Shown here: in pieces, positions 32,891 to 46,400 of the stretch | How the letters are laid out: each line of letters starts with the position of its first letter | Position numbering within the stretch: the first letter of the stretch is position 1 | NCBI GenBank assembly: GCA_963978895.1 | Contig: OZ022238.1 | Span: forward strand, 7,428,066 to 7,492,065 | Source: Erpobdella octoculata | Lineage: Eukaryota; Annelida; Clitellata; Hirudinida; Erpobdellidae | Direction of reading: 5' to 3' | Length of the DNA: 64,000 nt | Position numbers and translations under genes: made by a program | Notes under the pieces: model-generated | What the model was told of the DNA's origin: nothing | The model's input: only the letters and a program-made list of their open reading frames with translations | Databases searched by the model: none

Positions 32891-35019
32891 GTACTTTATT
32901 ATAATAAAATTATATTAATAACTATAACTATGACTTTTTAATGCCATTATTATGTTTGTTATTATTTTTATGATTCTTGTTGGTTTGATCGTCTGTGGTA
33001 TTCTGTTGTATGCGTTGTTTCGTCAATGCAAGTCAAATGAATTGTTTTCGTTTGTTTAGACTCGTCTCATCCGGGCAAAAAAATTTCATTTTTGTATTAA
33101 TTAATTCTATTTGCCAACAAAAACACTTTTCTTACTTAAATTTCGATTTTATTTCGTTTTTATGTCATTATTCAAATCAAAAAACAAAACAAAACAAATT
33201 TCTCTTTATCCTCGTACAGCTGCGCAAATTAAAAAAAATATATTTGCATACAATAATAATGTATTTCCTTCCATAAAGCACCGTCCAATTAGCACGGTGT
33301 AACAATTTATTTTTTGTCCAATGATTTTATTACCATAACATTATTACTTATTGTCTTTTCTACTACATGATACATACATACATTAAAAAATATTATTTTA
33401 TAATCAGCTTTAACACACACTTCAATTAACATAATTTAATATTATAATATGTTTTAATTTCCAAAATTATTGCGCTGCTACGACCTAGATGTCTAAACGT
33501 CACTTAAAATAGTCGTTCATCAGGAGCGCGTGAAAGATTTGACTCCGGGATTGGCTGAGTGGAGAAAGGAATGACAACAGAGGTGAACGTGGGCTGACCC
33601 ATTGGATGGGTTTGGTCTAATTTGTTTGAGTCATAAGTAGGTTGGGTTGGGTTGAAATAAAATTAAGAAAAATTAACTGGGCTGGGTTAGAAAATTTAAC
33701 TTTTCAGGTGGGTCAGGCTGGGATGGGTTGAAGAAGTGGTGAGTTGGGTTGGGTTAGGTTGGGCCACCAAGAATAGATCTATGTTCACCTCTTGGCGTAA
33801 AAACCTGGAAGACCGCAGATCAGTCTAGACTTTGTCTCATACCACACAATTTTTGGAGGAAAAGTTTCCAATTTTTTTCTGCCCGGTCAACGACTATTTA
33901 AAAAATATTTGACTGGTTTTTAAATTTTTTATATTAACTACACCGCCAGTCTTGCTTGCTTGATTGTTTGCAGACATTGAGAGTGAAAATTAACTAACTT
34001 CCCGTCATTCAATCGAGCTGAAATTTTAAATATAAGCTTACTGCTTATGACAATGCAATTCTATTGAATATTGAAAATTTTTGAAAAAAAATTATTTAAA
34101 AATAGAATTATTTATGTTTTAAAACAAAAACAAATTATAAATTCAAAGAAATGTCGTTTTAAAAAAAATTTCAACAATTGAAGAGTCAGCAAATTTTGAA
34201 ATATGAGGAATTTGTAAAAAACCTCGTTTTTTACGGCTTACTTGTTATTCTTCTATGTGACGCACAATATGAAACATAAATTGCTGCCACAGGTGACATG
34301 ACTGACTGAGGGGGCTACGAATTTTGCAGCACCTATAAATTTTTAATTTATGAAAATGAAAATTATTGTTATTAGCATTGGTACTGTTGCTGTAGTTCTA
34401 GTTTTCAAACCAAATGAAAGATAAATAACGAAATTGATAAAATATTTATAAAATAATCCATGTATAGATTCTAAGCGTATTTTTTATGCTCTCTGCACTT
34501 CCATTATAGAAAAAATATCCTACTAGAAAAAGTTTTCTTTAAAAATCAAAATTTAGGTTTCTATTTTTGCTATAATTTAAATTGTAGAATAATTTTAAAA
34601 ATATTCATTTACTATTCTAACGTTTACAGTCATTTTGGAAAAAGGAGAATATAAAATTGCTTTCAAACACGCCCTTCCCTTCAAATATACAGCACAGCCA
34701 TTTATTTATATGACAGTTATTTCATCCTTAATGTCGGTTGCACCCGCTTTTATTGAACATAATAGATTATTTTTAAAGAAAATTCTGTTCTTCTGCCAAG
34801 TTTTCGCATTCCCATTAATCTTTCAATAATTTATATTTGTATTCAATTATTTATTTAAAAAAAATTATTAGGCGATAAGGATAAAATAATATTTCGGAAA
34901 AATTAATATTTTGTTGTCGCTGACAGTTGTGATTTATTATTATTATATATTACCACCTGTTTCTAAGTTGCCTGGAATGTCAATAAATCGTAATTTCCTT
35001 TTCTTATTAAATAAAAAAG
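32891..35019 (+). other. K2P channel intron 1
   Basis: A 2.1 kb intron, GT at 32891 and AG at 35019, phase 0. Contains a GGTTGGG-repeat MITE-like tract (33579-33792), a dispersed repeat (33930-34060) related to 23446-23560, and otherwise AT-rich DNA. Confidence 0.75.
33579..33792. mobile_element. MITE-like element with GGGTTGGGTTGGG interior
   Basis: Ends AGAGGTGAACGTGGGC and, reversed, AGAGGTGAACATAGATC are 10-12-bp inverted repeats. The 190-bp interior is a loose GGGTTGGGTT/GGGTCAGGCTGGG repeat. No clear target duplication. Similar cryptic G/C-rich tracts occur at 14822, 49670, 53825 and 56010. Confidence 0.5.
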
Positions 35020-35242
35020 GTCGTGGAAACCTTGTGGAATCTGACCCTCCACTTTAACGTCCTACACGAGTCAAACTGGACGAAGGAAGCGGAGAACATC
35101 CTGCAGAAATTCACCAAGACTGTCCTGCTGAAAGCAAAGAAGAAAGGATGGGATGGTGACGGAGGTGAGGGGAGTACGGAAGATTTCCAGTGGAACTTGG
35201 CAGGTTCAATACTTTACAGTATCACGGTTGTCACCACTATAG
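35020..35242 (+). CDS. Two-pore-domain K+ channel, exon with first pore helix
   Basis: Acceptor ATAAAAAAG|GTCGTGG and donor ACTATAG|GTTGGT. Encodes VVETLWNLTLHFNVLHESNW, the extracellular cap region (an N-glycosylation site at NWT), an acidic-basic linker, then WNLAGSILYSITVVTTIG, the first pore helix. The first selectivity filter, TIGYG, is completed by the next exon. Splitting of the GYG glycine codon by a phase-1 intron is a recurrent feature of K2P genes. Confidence 0.9.
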
Positions 35243-36029
35243 GTTGGTTTTTCATGTGTTGGTCGGTCGTTGGTCGTTCGCGAATTGTATTTTATCGCTC
35301 TGCTTTACGGTGTGGAACGTCGGGATTGTGTACTTGGAGTTTATTTTCGAAACTTTTATTTCCCACGCGAATGCACAATTCTCACCCGTCGGGCGGGAAA
35401 ATACGTATATATATATAAATCGTGTATTGCTTTTAAAAATAAAATGAAATGAAAATAAATAATTTTTTCTACATTAATAAACCAAAAAGGAAGGAGAAAA
35501 AGTTCTTCGAGTCAAAGATAAAAATGCCTTCTCAGCAGACGATTGACGTCCCATTACTTCCGTGTGGTGGAAATAAAATAACTGGAATTGGAGCGAACGT
35601 GATCGCTTTCTTCAAATCTTTTCGCTTTCGTTCACTTTTCACATATTTTATTTGCTGCAGATACCGTCTTTAATAATTATGTTGTTCACAATAACGTCCC
35701 ATTGTTTACTATGTTACTTTTTGACGGTATATATCTAAATTCGGGACAGTTGGACCGCGGGATCATTGTGTGGAAGGAGGGAAAGAAACAAAATTCTCTA
35801 GAGACCCCTTTTCGAAATGACGGTCACTGAATGTTTCTTTAATCCTTCTGAGACATGAAATCATTTCTAGTTGAGCCTGGCTGGTTTCATTTCGTTTGTT
35901 TTGCCAAGAGCAACCAATCACCGTCTTTTGTGTTAATAGTTCTACTGTAGCATAATAAACGTGTTAATAGTTATACTGATACCATAATTGATGTGTTATT
36001 AATTATGTTCTACCACAATTTATGTGCTA

Positions 36030-36551
36030 CTAGCAGGGTACCCGCGTTGCCCGGGATTTTTAGAGGTTTTTCGATTGTTTGTCTCTCTCGCTCCCGTTTT
36101 CCTTCCACGCTTGCTCTCCCGCTCTCGATCGTTTTCCTGTTCCCGTCCGCTTTCCCGCTCCCGGTTGCTTTCCTGATCACGGTCGTTTTCCCGCTCTCGG
36201 CCGTTTTCTCGCTCTCGTTCGCTTTCCCGATCCCGGTCGCTTTCTCGATCCCGGACGCTTTTCCGCTCTTGGTCGCTTTACCTTTCCCGCTCGCTTTTTC
36301 GCTCTCAGTTGCTTTTTTGTTCTCTCTCGCTTTTCCGTTCCCGTTTCCACTCATTTTCTATTTTCTAATTCCCGTCTCCGCTCGCTCTCCTACTGCCGCT
36401 CCGCTCATTTTGTGTCTGATTTTATTTTTTACACTATAATTGTCTCCCATTGCCTCTAAATCTTGTATGAAAATTGCATTACGATCGGATGAATGGTGTA
36501 GCAATGCATAAAGGACTTACATACATAATCTAATTTATATAAATATATAGA
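36030..36551 (-). mobile_element. Helitron-like element, short copy
   Basis: 3' end on the minus strand at 36030 (CTAG next to ACCCGCGTTGCCCGGG), 5' end at 36551 (TCTATATATTTATATAAATT), with A/T flanks. Interior: CCGGTCGCTTTC minisatellite (36090-36330) and the family block CGATCGGATGAATGGTG. 522 bp, non-coding. Confidence 0.8.
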
Positions 36552-37262
36552 TTTATAATATTGTATTATAATTAATGTGCTATTTATACCATTGCACCAT
36601 AATTAATGTTAATAATTACATTGTACTATAATTGATGCGTATTTAATTAAATTGTATCATAAACGGTGTGTTATTAATTAATTATAACGTATCAAAAGTG
36701 ATGTGTTAATTATAATATTGTAACAAAACTGGTATTAATTATTAACTATATTTCATCATAATAAATAGGACTCTTTGCAGTTTTGGGAATTATTTCAAAT
36801 CACAATTTTTATTAGGCATCTAAATTCCGCCTTGCTTAGTGCGAGTCAGTCCCGCCTGAATAAACTAGGAGGAAAACTAGAAAATCAAATAGAGTTGTTG
36901 TGTGCGAGAGGAAGTACTGTATTAATTTCCTATAATATAATCGGTCACAGGATATATCTTCTCATTTTGCTGTTATAGCAAATCATTTTTTCTGATACTA
37001 TTTCATTCTTAAGACAACTGGCGTAGAATGCTATGAGCTATTTAGAAAATATGCATCCGAAGATGTCATAACGTTTGAGGTGTTTTCGCATGCCAATTAT
37101 CAAACTCATTTAATTATCAAACTTATCTGTATTATATATCTATGGGGTAAGCATGCTTAAAAAAAGTTTAAGCGCTTGTGCCTACCAAACCCTATTGTAC
37201 AATAGTTTGTTTGCTAGTTAGTTAAGTTAGCGTGGATTGGATTTATTTGTTTTATTCCACAA

Positions 37263-37420
<158 letters not shown>

Positions 37421-38421
37421 GTATTATTAGTTTTATTGAACCATAACATTTATTGTCGTCTATAAACAAAATCTTGATTAAAATTATAATCAAACAGCTC
37501 AACAAACATTATTATGAAAGACAGTTTCAAACTCAAAAATAGTCCTAAAATTAACAGAAAGACTAATTATAGCATCAAAAATTACCTTGGTTGATCATAT
37601 CTAAGTAATGAACTAGCTTATATTTAGAAATTATTTGTATTTTTAGTGTGTAAAGAATTTACCAATCGTACGACTGCCCATGACATTATCACGCAAGCGC
37701 AAGATCACATTCGAAGCCTCATTGTGTATACACGCTCATCTCCAATTATTATACTTGAGCCGCCATTAAGACACAGATAACACCATCTGATTCTTATCTC
37801 TGAGTATTGATGCTTTATAAACGAGTTCTGTCAGTTTATAAAAGCAATTTATCTTTTGTTTTGTTCGTTTGAAAAGTAATTTTTAATCGTTTATTCTTTT
37901 ATATTTTTTCTTTCAATTTATTTAAAATATTAAGATTATAATTATCAATCAAGTCGTTTTAAAAGCTCTTTAAATTCCGTAAAAAATAAAAATAGTTTTT
38001 TTTTATATATTTTTGACTAAGTTGTCTTCAGTCAAAAGCAAGATGAAATGAAAGCAATTCAATCTAGTAGCACAATTGAAAATGTTCGAGAAATAAATTT
38101 TCTACTCTTTTCATATGATTTTCATTCATGCAACACAATATCATCGTATAAGAACTGATGGTAAAAACTGATGTTTCAAAGCTGAGTACAAATTACATCA
38201 TTTCTCAAGTCTACGAAATTTGTTTAGTTGTCAGATTTGAATTTTATATTAAACCGGCATGGTTATCCGGTGTTGCACGTGTTTTTGTTGTATAGTTTTC
38301 TTTCGTGGTTTTGTCGATAAATTGTAAAATAAAATTCAGATTGGTTTCTAAATCACTTAAAACCTGTTTTTTTAATGAAGACTACCTTCTGCCATATTTT
38401 GCTAGAATCACTCCAATGGTT

Positions 38422-38427
38422 CGGACC

Positions 38428-38461
<34 letters not shown>

Positions 38462-38474
38462 ATAAATATGTATA

Positions 38475-38520
<46 letters not shown>
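38422..38520. repeat. (TA)n microsatellite
   Basis: TA repeat with an AATAAATATG interruption; it hosts the insertion site of the transposon that starts at 38522. Confidence 0.92.
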
Positions 38521-38521
<1 letters not shown>

Positions 38522-38523
<2 letters not shown>

Positions 38524-40816
38524 GGGTGTCCCAAAAATATGAAGTTTTAAAATATTGATGTCTCACCCCATTAAATATGTCTGTATAGTAACAGTAGTTT
38601 ACCTGCCCAATTTTAACCCATTTGGACAATGTTTAGAGGTCCCCCAAGGGGTCGGAAGTTTCCGATTTTGGTGTTTGATCGTTCGCGGCCAATTTTGATA
38701 CAGTGTTATAGGATATGATTATAAATGTTTTATGATTTGTTTTTACAAATGAAACAAATTATATAATTCTGAAAAATATATAAATCTGCAATGCCTTTAA
38801 TTTTTCAACTTCAAAAATTAGGTCAAAAATGATTAAAAAACAAGATTTTATTGAATTTCAGTTCGCTTGAATATTAATTAATAAGCATTTATGTAGATTA
38901 TGCAAATAATTCAAATTTTAGCCAGCAGTTCATGATTATACTCTGCAAAGTTTTTCCTATGCTGTTCAACTACTTGAAGCAAAAATTGTTTCTGCTCTTC
39001 GTCTTTGGTGATGGTTTCATTGAAATGTTGTACCAACGCTACTCCCCGTTCTGCAGAGTCATTGATGCAAACCAGATTCGTTACAAACACTGCTGCAACT
39101 TGGAAAGAAGGAGTATCTGACCAGTTTTCAACAGGTACATCAAGAAAACTGGCATTAATATTGGATGTTTCAAAAAATGTTTTAGACGCACGCAAATTGT
39201 CAAAACTTTGTGGTAGTGTTTTCATCAGATGTGGGCCTCGATCTGCTTGTATTGTGCGGACAAAGATTAGTCTTTTCTTTGTCAGACAAGAGAGATAAAA
39301 AAAAGAGCAAGAGTTGCCAATTCTGGACTCATGTACCAAGAATGACGCAGCATCATTTTTAATCCAGTCAAACCAAGAACGGCATTGTCGTAGTCATGCA
39401 AACGCTGTATCAACAAAATATAATTCACAGGTGCATCAGCAGTGAGCCTGCATGAAAACCACGACTGAAGATAAACACGAATGATAAACCGATTCAAACG
39501 TTGAATACATTGTAATTCTCGAGCTGTTAAGTTAAAAATGGTTTTATTTACGGTGAATAATAGTTTCAATTTCTAATGCGTAGATGGTTTTTGCCATCCA
39601 TCGGCAAGCAGCACTTCAAACATATGATGACGGCAAGCCATCCATAATAAGTTACGTCCCATGGCTTTTTCTAGAAGAGTGCAAGCTCCATTGAGTTTTC
39701 CAGTATTGGAAGCTGTCGTGTCAAAGCACATGCCAATAACCATTGATTCACACTTCCAAGATTTTTTATGTTCATGAACTGCATCATCAGCTGCTCGTCC
39801 TGATCCAGATGCTAACTTTGGAACTCCAAGAAGTTTTGTAGTGCCCTCGACAAGTGATGAGAGCAGGACAGGTAACCGATCCACGTTGACCTCACCAGTA
39901 ACATCGGTCAAAAGTTTACCATCCCAATGAACAATGGATTTTGAGGAAATATAATTTTCTTTTATAAGAGCTGCAGCTTGTTGACGACGGCACTGACGAT
40001 GTCTATGCATTGTACTCTTGGAAAATATTGTCTCTGATATCGGAACTCCAGCTTCGTTGAATGCCGATGCAAGAATCATAGTTGACTTTCTAATGCTGGT
40101 ATTTGTCCTATCCAGCACAGCTGCAACTTTGGGAGATATAATGTCTCTGCAATGTCTGCGTTATGTTGTAGAATTTGTTTTACTTGAGCATGGTGATTGT
40201 ACAAGAAATTCTTTATCAGATTTATCATCTTCATTAGAATCTTGGCAAACGGATGATGTTGTTGAATGTGTTGCACTGTCCAGTTGTTGGTCTGCAGCTG
40301 ACTCTGCTGTTGATGATAACCCACTCCATCCATGGTAAACAATTTTTGATACAGCATCTTTTGCTGCATTATCGACATTTCTGATAAATGTGACAATAGC
40401 ACTGCAGCAAATAATAATAAGTAAAAGTAAAATTTGTTTTTAAACTTTTGTTTAAAATAGCGAATTGACTGGTCAAAAATATACATTTTTTGCCTTCTCT
40501 AATAAAGATTAACAGTCTATAGGTAATTGTTAATAATATTTTAAACTCTAATTAATGTCAGCAGTGAGATAATTAAACTAGTTTGCATTTCTAGCTTTAT
40601 TTCACTCATTTTGTCCATATTGTTTAAGATTATTGATATGGATTTTGAATTAACTCGATAGTAAAATTTTAAAAGCCCTTGGGGGACCTCTCAAACTTGT
40701 TCAAATGAGCTGTAACTTTACCAATTTAATTACTGTACCCAAGAGACACTTTTCAGAGGGGGAGACATCAACTATTTAAAAAAAAAATTTTTTCCGTGCA
40801 TTTCTGGGACACCCTA
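38522..40816 (-). mobile_element. DNA transposon, 2295 bp, long TIRs, 8-bp target duplication
   Basis: Both ends begin TAGGGTGTCCCA and remain alignable for about 120 bp inward (GATGTCTC near 30 bp in, then a GAGGTCCCCCAAGGG block). ATATATAA flanks both sides exactly (38514-38521 and 40817-40824), although that target lies in TA-rich DNA. It encodes a minus-strand transposase-like protein in several frames. Superfamily not assigned: 8-bp duplications suggest hAT, P or Zisupton-like, while the TIRs are long for hAT. Confidence 0.85.
38911..40340 (-). pseudogene. Transposase-like protein of the 38522-40816 element (frameshifted)
   Basis: The order of conserved pieces on the minus strand is: IISPKVAAVLDRTNTSIRKS; the acidic VHWDGKLLTDVTG; PVLLSSLVEGTTKLLGVPKL; MCFDTTASNTGKLNGACTLL; the CxxHH motif in LLWMACRHHMFEV (all near 40118-39573); then, after a frameshift, SWYMSPELATLALF (39300s); and NDSAERGVALVQHFNETITK, then DEEQKQFLLQVVEQHRK (38911-39339). 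I infer an RNase H-like D/D/E core with D in HWDGK, D in CFDTTASN and E in AERGVAL, with the C-x-x-H insertion seen in several eukaryotic transposases. At least three frameshifts or stops make this copy inactive. Confidence 0.65.
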
Positions 40817-41213
40817 ATATATAATAAGTATATAGGAGAAGAAGATATTCTTCTCCTATATAACATGGCTTAACATGGCTTGCGGTCGGAAGGCACAGAG
40901 GTCTGGATCTTAAGAACAATACGCGTCAGACCATCATAATAACTAGATTAAAACAATTGAGTGAAATAACAGTTATTTATTTATTAAAAAATATTCAACT
41001 TTATAAAACTGTACAAACTGATCGCTTGGCGGTGAGTCCTTCATATAGTTTTCATAAATTTTATAGAAACTGTACATTGATAACGAAATTTTTTAAATAA
41101 TAAATGTATCACTTATTGGAATTTTATAATTTCAATTTTATGATTTTCAATTTCAATCTTTAAAATATTAAAATACGTTTGCCATCTCCGAAAACACGTT
41201 TATTAAAGAAATG
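40817..41213. other. No gene recognised
   Basis: AT-rich intronic DNA. An imperfect hairpin, TATAGGAGAAGAAGATATTC, then TTCTCCTATA, lies at 40831-40860. Confidence 0.4.
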
Positions 41214-41600
41214 ACATAGCTAGGTCACTTTCAATTGCTAGTAACGCTAAATCACAAAGTCTTTCCTGTCCCATTACTGCTCGTTGTACACTTTTTATTT
41301 GTTTCAATTTGTTAAATGACCGTTCAGTTTCTGCAACAGTTACAGGTATCACACAAAAGTTTTATTGCAACAGCTACATTTTGGAAAAAGGCATTCTACT
41401 TTCAATTCTCGAATTTTTTTAGTAAATCAAGTGGTTTTAAGACAGATGAATCAAAATTAACATAACAGATTAATTTAAGAATTGTTTTAGAAAACATTGA
41501 GTTTGAGAAATGTGAAACAAAATCCTTAATGGTCCGGGTCCCTTTACACTGTTCCGGGCCCCTGTGCATTTGCCCCTCTGCCTTCTCTTGACGCCCCTGA
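41214..41600 (-). pseudogene. hAT transposase C-terminal (hATC) remnant with TIR
   Basis: The minus strand reads VIPVTVAETERSFNKLKQIK, then SVQRAVMGQERLCDLALLAI, then ESDLAM: the dimerisation motif of TTF/ZMYM-type hAT transposases, ending in a stop at about 41214. At 41600 the reversed sequence begins CAGGGGCGTCAAGAGAAGGC, an hAT-like end followed by GGGGCCC-rich DNA. The transposase core between is deleted. Confidence 0.75.
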
Positions 41601-42007
41601 TAAGTTTTATTCGTTTGGTTTCAGTATATTTACTTGTCTAAATAAAGCGCTGCCGATAGTATTTAGTTTGCAGTATACGATAGTTTATAGAATTAGTTAA
41701 ATGAATTTACTTGCAGGTGAAAAAAAACAATTAAAATTATATTTCTAAGTTTTTTAACAACTTCTAGTGCATCAATGGAACGACATTTTACAGCAAATCA
41801 ATAGTGAACGTGAAAAGAACAATGGGGATAAAAATAGGTTGTACATCACGTGAGTCTTCTGAACCTTTCGATCCTTCAATCCATCAGAAAAATCAAAAGA
41901 CTCTAAATCGTTTTGGAGGCCATCTTTGCATACAGAGCGACAATTCATTCATCTCCTATATACTTATTCTAGTTATATGGTTCAGACGCGCATTGCCTTA
42001 TATACTT

Positions 42008-42184
<177 letters not shown>

Positions 42185-45100
42185 AAATAATGTGTCCCAT
42201 GTAACCAATCAAAAATAATTCGTTGAATCGAGCCGGAAATTGTTATAAGATGATGGATATCAATTTCTGATGTCAAAATAAACAAAAGGTCATAAATAAT
42301 AAACAACTATTTTTACCAGTAAACATTAACAACAAACCGATTGCATTCCAAGCCAAACAGGTTTTATCGTCTGCCCTCTTATGGTATTGCGTGGACAAAC
42401 CTCCTGTTTTATTCGTTCGCCACAAATATTGGAAGCGATTTATTCTGCGAATCCTCTTAAGATAGTATTCCATGCGCGGGAAGAACCATATTTTTTATGG
42501 GACGTCATCAGACGAATACATACGTAGTTTTTTTTTGTTTTTTTTTTGTTTTTGTTTTTGTATCGTTTGTCCCAAACGTGCTTCTGGTGTTTTAGATGAA
42601 CCGTTGTTGTTGATACTCGTTTTTTTGCAGTGTTTATAATTCATGATCTGTTATAAGCAGAGTTTGCTAGTTGATTAGGGTTGCTGGAAGTACCACTTGC
42701 AGTCAAGTAGTGCCATAGAGGGTGGGTTTGCGTTGGAGAATGGCGGGGTGCATACATGGAGCATACAAGGAGCATACATGGAGAATACATGGAACATACA
42801 TTTTCACTTGCCAATTCATCCTATATCTGCGACTGAAGTGTGCCAAACATTATCCGTCACTGTAGGAAAAAAATTGCAACAGATTTCACTAATCCAGAAA
42901 AAGAACGAAAAAATCATTTGACGATCGGGCAACTGCATCGGAAATTGAACTCGTCATAGGTAAAGGTCTTGAGTCATGCATGCTGAGCTAACCAATCAGC
43001 ATCCGATATGCAATTGTTTACATTTCCTGTAAAAACAGCAGAATAACAGTCACTGATCTGATGCTTGTAAGTCCATTGTTGATTAGAAACATTATTGCTA
43101 TGGGCGATTCCCTGCCGTATCATTTAACGGCTTGGAAAATAATGTAGACGTCTTATACTGCATATTGGATTGGTAGTGTTTTTTTGATGATCAGTTAAAA
43201 AGTTTTTTTTCGGGGTGTTTAATTAAAAATTAGTGAGTTGATTGGGTCTAAAGAAGTTCAATTTCTTTAAACTCCAAATGGTAGCATCGGTAACTATGCT
43301 AAAGTTTTATGGAATTGATCAACTGGTATTGGATACTTCTACAAATTAAAATGAAAACATACTTCAACCAATTTTAGGCTCAATTGAATAAATTCATTAT
43401 GTTGCACATAATATATATATTATCGTCATTGCATTGCACTAAACTTTTTTTACAGCACGAGAAATTATTAACTCAAATGCATAGTTTTGTATTTGTGATA
43501 AAAAAAACCTTTGTTTATATACAACATCTTATGTCGTATGTTTCTTTTGCCATTTGTTTTTCAGTCTACGCTATTATAATAAGAATGACAAAGAAAATCA
43601 ATATATTAAATATAAAATTGCTACAGACGGGAAACCCCTTAAGCAGTTTCTATAATGGAAAAAGTCACTTTATAGCGTGAAAATGGAAAAAAAATTTGAT
43701 GGCATTCGTGCGTCCGTAAAATCAAGGAAGCATATTTTCGTGGAAAATTCGTTGCATGATCACGAACGATAAGAACGTTTTGTTCGGGAATATTTTTTCA
43801 GCAAATATTTCTTATCTTTTAACAACACTGTCATGAACAGAGACGACATGATTTATTTTCGTTCAGATCAGTCACAAATTTTGAAAAAATGTCGGTTGAT
43901 TTATTGCTAATACACGAAAAATTGCGGATTTAAAAGGTGTGAACTCAAAAAAAGGCAATTTCTTTCAAGACTGAAAAGTTTTTTTAGACAGAAAAACTTT
44001 ATTTGGAGCAATACGCATCAATACGCATCAATACGCGTCAAAACTGTCAACGGGTATTTAGAAGAAGAAACTTGCATTGCAAAAAAACATACATATTGAT
44101 TGTTCTCAAAGTTTTAACACTTTTTAGTTTGTTTGTCCTGCTATGCATCTATGTCCAGATTAAAATGTTACACAGCAAAAAAAGCCAAATTATAAAACAC
44201 ATTTTAATCCGCTAAAATGTCTTAACCCATTGTTGACCCGGGTAAACTACCAATGACCTAACCCGGCCAGTTATAGTTTTGAACTTTAACACCTTCAATG
44301 ACCTCAATCTCAGATGCAACGGAAAACCCGGTTTGTGTTTTTATAAAAAAAATAATTATTCTTGGAAGAGTTTTATTTACAGATTAATGAAAATGAAGCA
44401 ATTAAATTATCAGCTTGGGTTTGGGTGACAAGTACGAATATTAAATGGCGACGGGGAACGCATTTATTTTTAAACCACGTTTTTCCCATCGAACTTAAAG
44501 GTGAATTATAAACAGCCAAGCAGAACATGACAAATATGTTTAAATTGCTTGACTGCAAGCGTTATTTGTACATTAAAATACCAAACTTTTTAAATTTTTA
44601 ATTGTAAATTACAGATATTGTCTGCACATAATAATGAAACTTCACACTTTTTAATTAAAGCTGTACGATGTACGCTCAATACATTGCAAAGTTTCATTAA
44701 ACGACACTTAAGTTAAACATAATTGATACCTCTTTGTTTGTTGCGTGCAATGTAATAAAAAAATTGAATTTATTCTTTAATTTGGGCTTTTAGAGAGCGA
44801 TGATTTGTTACTCCAGTCTTGCTTTGTAGCCATCGAGGTAGCCATCATCCCCATTACTCAAATTATTTATTTATTTAACTGATGGCCTGAAAAAAATAAT
44901 CGCTTAAAAACGAAAGCGTTTTTGAACAAAAGCGATGACATAAAAAAATGTAAAATTGTATAAAAAAATAAATTAGTTTTTAGAGAAATGTTAAAGTGGG
45001 TCAAGGTTACAGATTCCCAGATAGATGCAGTTCCAGATGTTTGTCTAGCAACGCAAACAGCTCTTGCTTGAGGCAGGAAGAAGCCTTTATCTGTCAAATA

Positions 45101-45255
45101 TGGCCAATGTACAAAAAAGCAGAGAGACTAAAAAAATATGAGGAATTAGTCACAGTCCAATAAGTCATCAAAACTACGATTTTGTCCAGTTGGTGAAATG
45201 ATACAATTTGCATCTAGAGGTCAATTTTAATTCTTTAGAAAAAGGGTGGAGGAGA
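42185..45255. other. No gene supported (intronic)
   Basis: A short GCATACATGGA tandem lies at 42750-42800. Frames at 43384-43680 and 44003-44215 contain hydrophobic stretches, but neither has an ATG and both are AT-driven. 43987 has an acceptor-like TTTTTTTAG before the second one. Nothing further is supportable. Confidence 0.4.
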
Positions 45256-45259
45256 TTCC

Positions 45260-45545
45260 TCAGTGAAACCATATACGTTTTGTCTTTGAGGAAATTAAGC
45301 AGAGACGAAGAGAAGCGTATATGTGTACTGTGATGTCATGCAAATTTGTAATATGTAGAATATTGGTGATATGGAAGACAAAAAAAAACAGTGGTTCAAA
45401 GATAGAGCCCTGAGCGATACCAGATAGAGACCGGGTTTTTGCCGACTCACAATCTCTTTCCAATCTTGGTAAACTGTGTTTTGTCGGAGATAATAAACTC
45501 TATCCACTTAAGAGCAGCAGATGACATGGAGCAAGAAGTGTGTTG
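45260..45545 (-). pseudogene. LINE reverse-transcriptase fragment
   Basis: The minus strand reads ALKWIEFIISDKTQFTKIGK, then in another frame GIAQGSIFEPLFFFVFHITN, corresponding to the LKWF...R-QFV and GVPQGSILGPLLF-IYIND blocks of CR1/Jockey-type RT. Frameshifted and short. Confidence 0.5.
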
Positions 45546-46139
45546 GAATTGATATCTCGACGGCTAGAAAGCGGCGCTAAACTAATAGAACGATAAGTGT
45601 ATTTAGTTTTTTGTCTAACAGTAAAAATCTCACAATAACAATATTAATGTATATGTATTCAACATGAGAAATGCTATCAAATGTTGACGAAAGAATGTTT
45701 GTTTTGATAGTTGAACAGTTTAATAGTTTAATATTTAAATTTTCGAGACCATACACCAACCCCTGTTTGTGTATCCGGGTGAATAAAAGTATTAAGTTAC
45801 CTTTACCGATTGAAATTAAAAGTTTTATTTTTTGACAGTCATATAGAAATTTGTAAACACATTTTTAAAGATAAATATAACACAAAATATTTACTAATTA
45901 TTTATAAAAACTTGATTCATGTGATTATTTGAAGTCAATATTATACTACAATTTTTTTATTATTGTTAGGGATTATTTAATTTGATTCAACAAATAATTG
46001 ATTTTGTAAAAACAAGTTGTCCATATATATTTTATAAGAAATTTCTTTGCAGATAATTATCATTTCTGGTAGATTTTTATAAATAAAAATATTTTTTGTC
46101 AATTTACTGGTATTTAAACTTAAAAGTTGCTTGTCGCTC

Positions 46140-46400
46140 TAAACTGAGGGGTGCTATGGCAAAACAGTAAAGTCTTCGGCTTCTACGCTCTTGAAGTCTC
46201 GGGTTCAACTTCTGGGCAAAACAATTTCACAACGGGTTAACTATTTTGAGCAAAATGTTGGTTCTTACGGTTCAAGTCTGCCCAGCCTGTCATCATTCAC
46301 TAGGTGGCAGTTAAACATGTGTGATCCAATACGCACGAGATATAGCAGGCTATGTTTCAAAAGTGCTGCTTTAATGCACTACTTTTGATCCAAACTACTG
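46140..46400 (+). repeat. tRNA-like SINE candidate
   Basis: GGGTGCTATGGCAAAACAGT with an A-box-like TGGCAAAACAGTAAAG, and the B-box GGGTTCAACTTCT at about 46201, have tRNA-like spacing. The anticodon arm is not convincing and no second copy was found here. Confidence 0.35.

Noticed and set aside
38522..40816. Classification of the transposon as Kolobok (TTAA) or mariner (TA)
   Set aside because: Flanks show an exact 8-bp duplication ATATATAA and not a unique TTAA or TA only; although the TA-rich context weakens this, neither protein motif set fits.
43384..43680. 98-codon hydrophobic frame
   Set aside because: No ATG start, strongly AT-biased composition, located in an intron with no splice support.
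43988..44215. Possible exon with a membrane span after TTTTTTTAG
   Set aside because: Acceptor-like site and hydrophobic stretch, but no ATG, no donor (ends in a stop) and no known homologue; inside the K2P intron.
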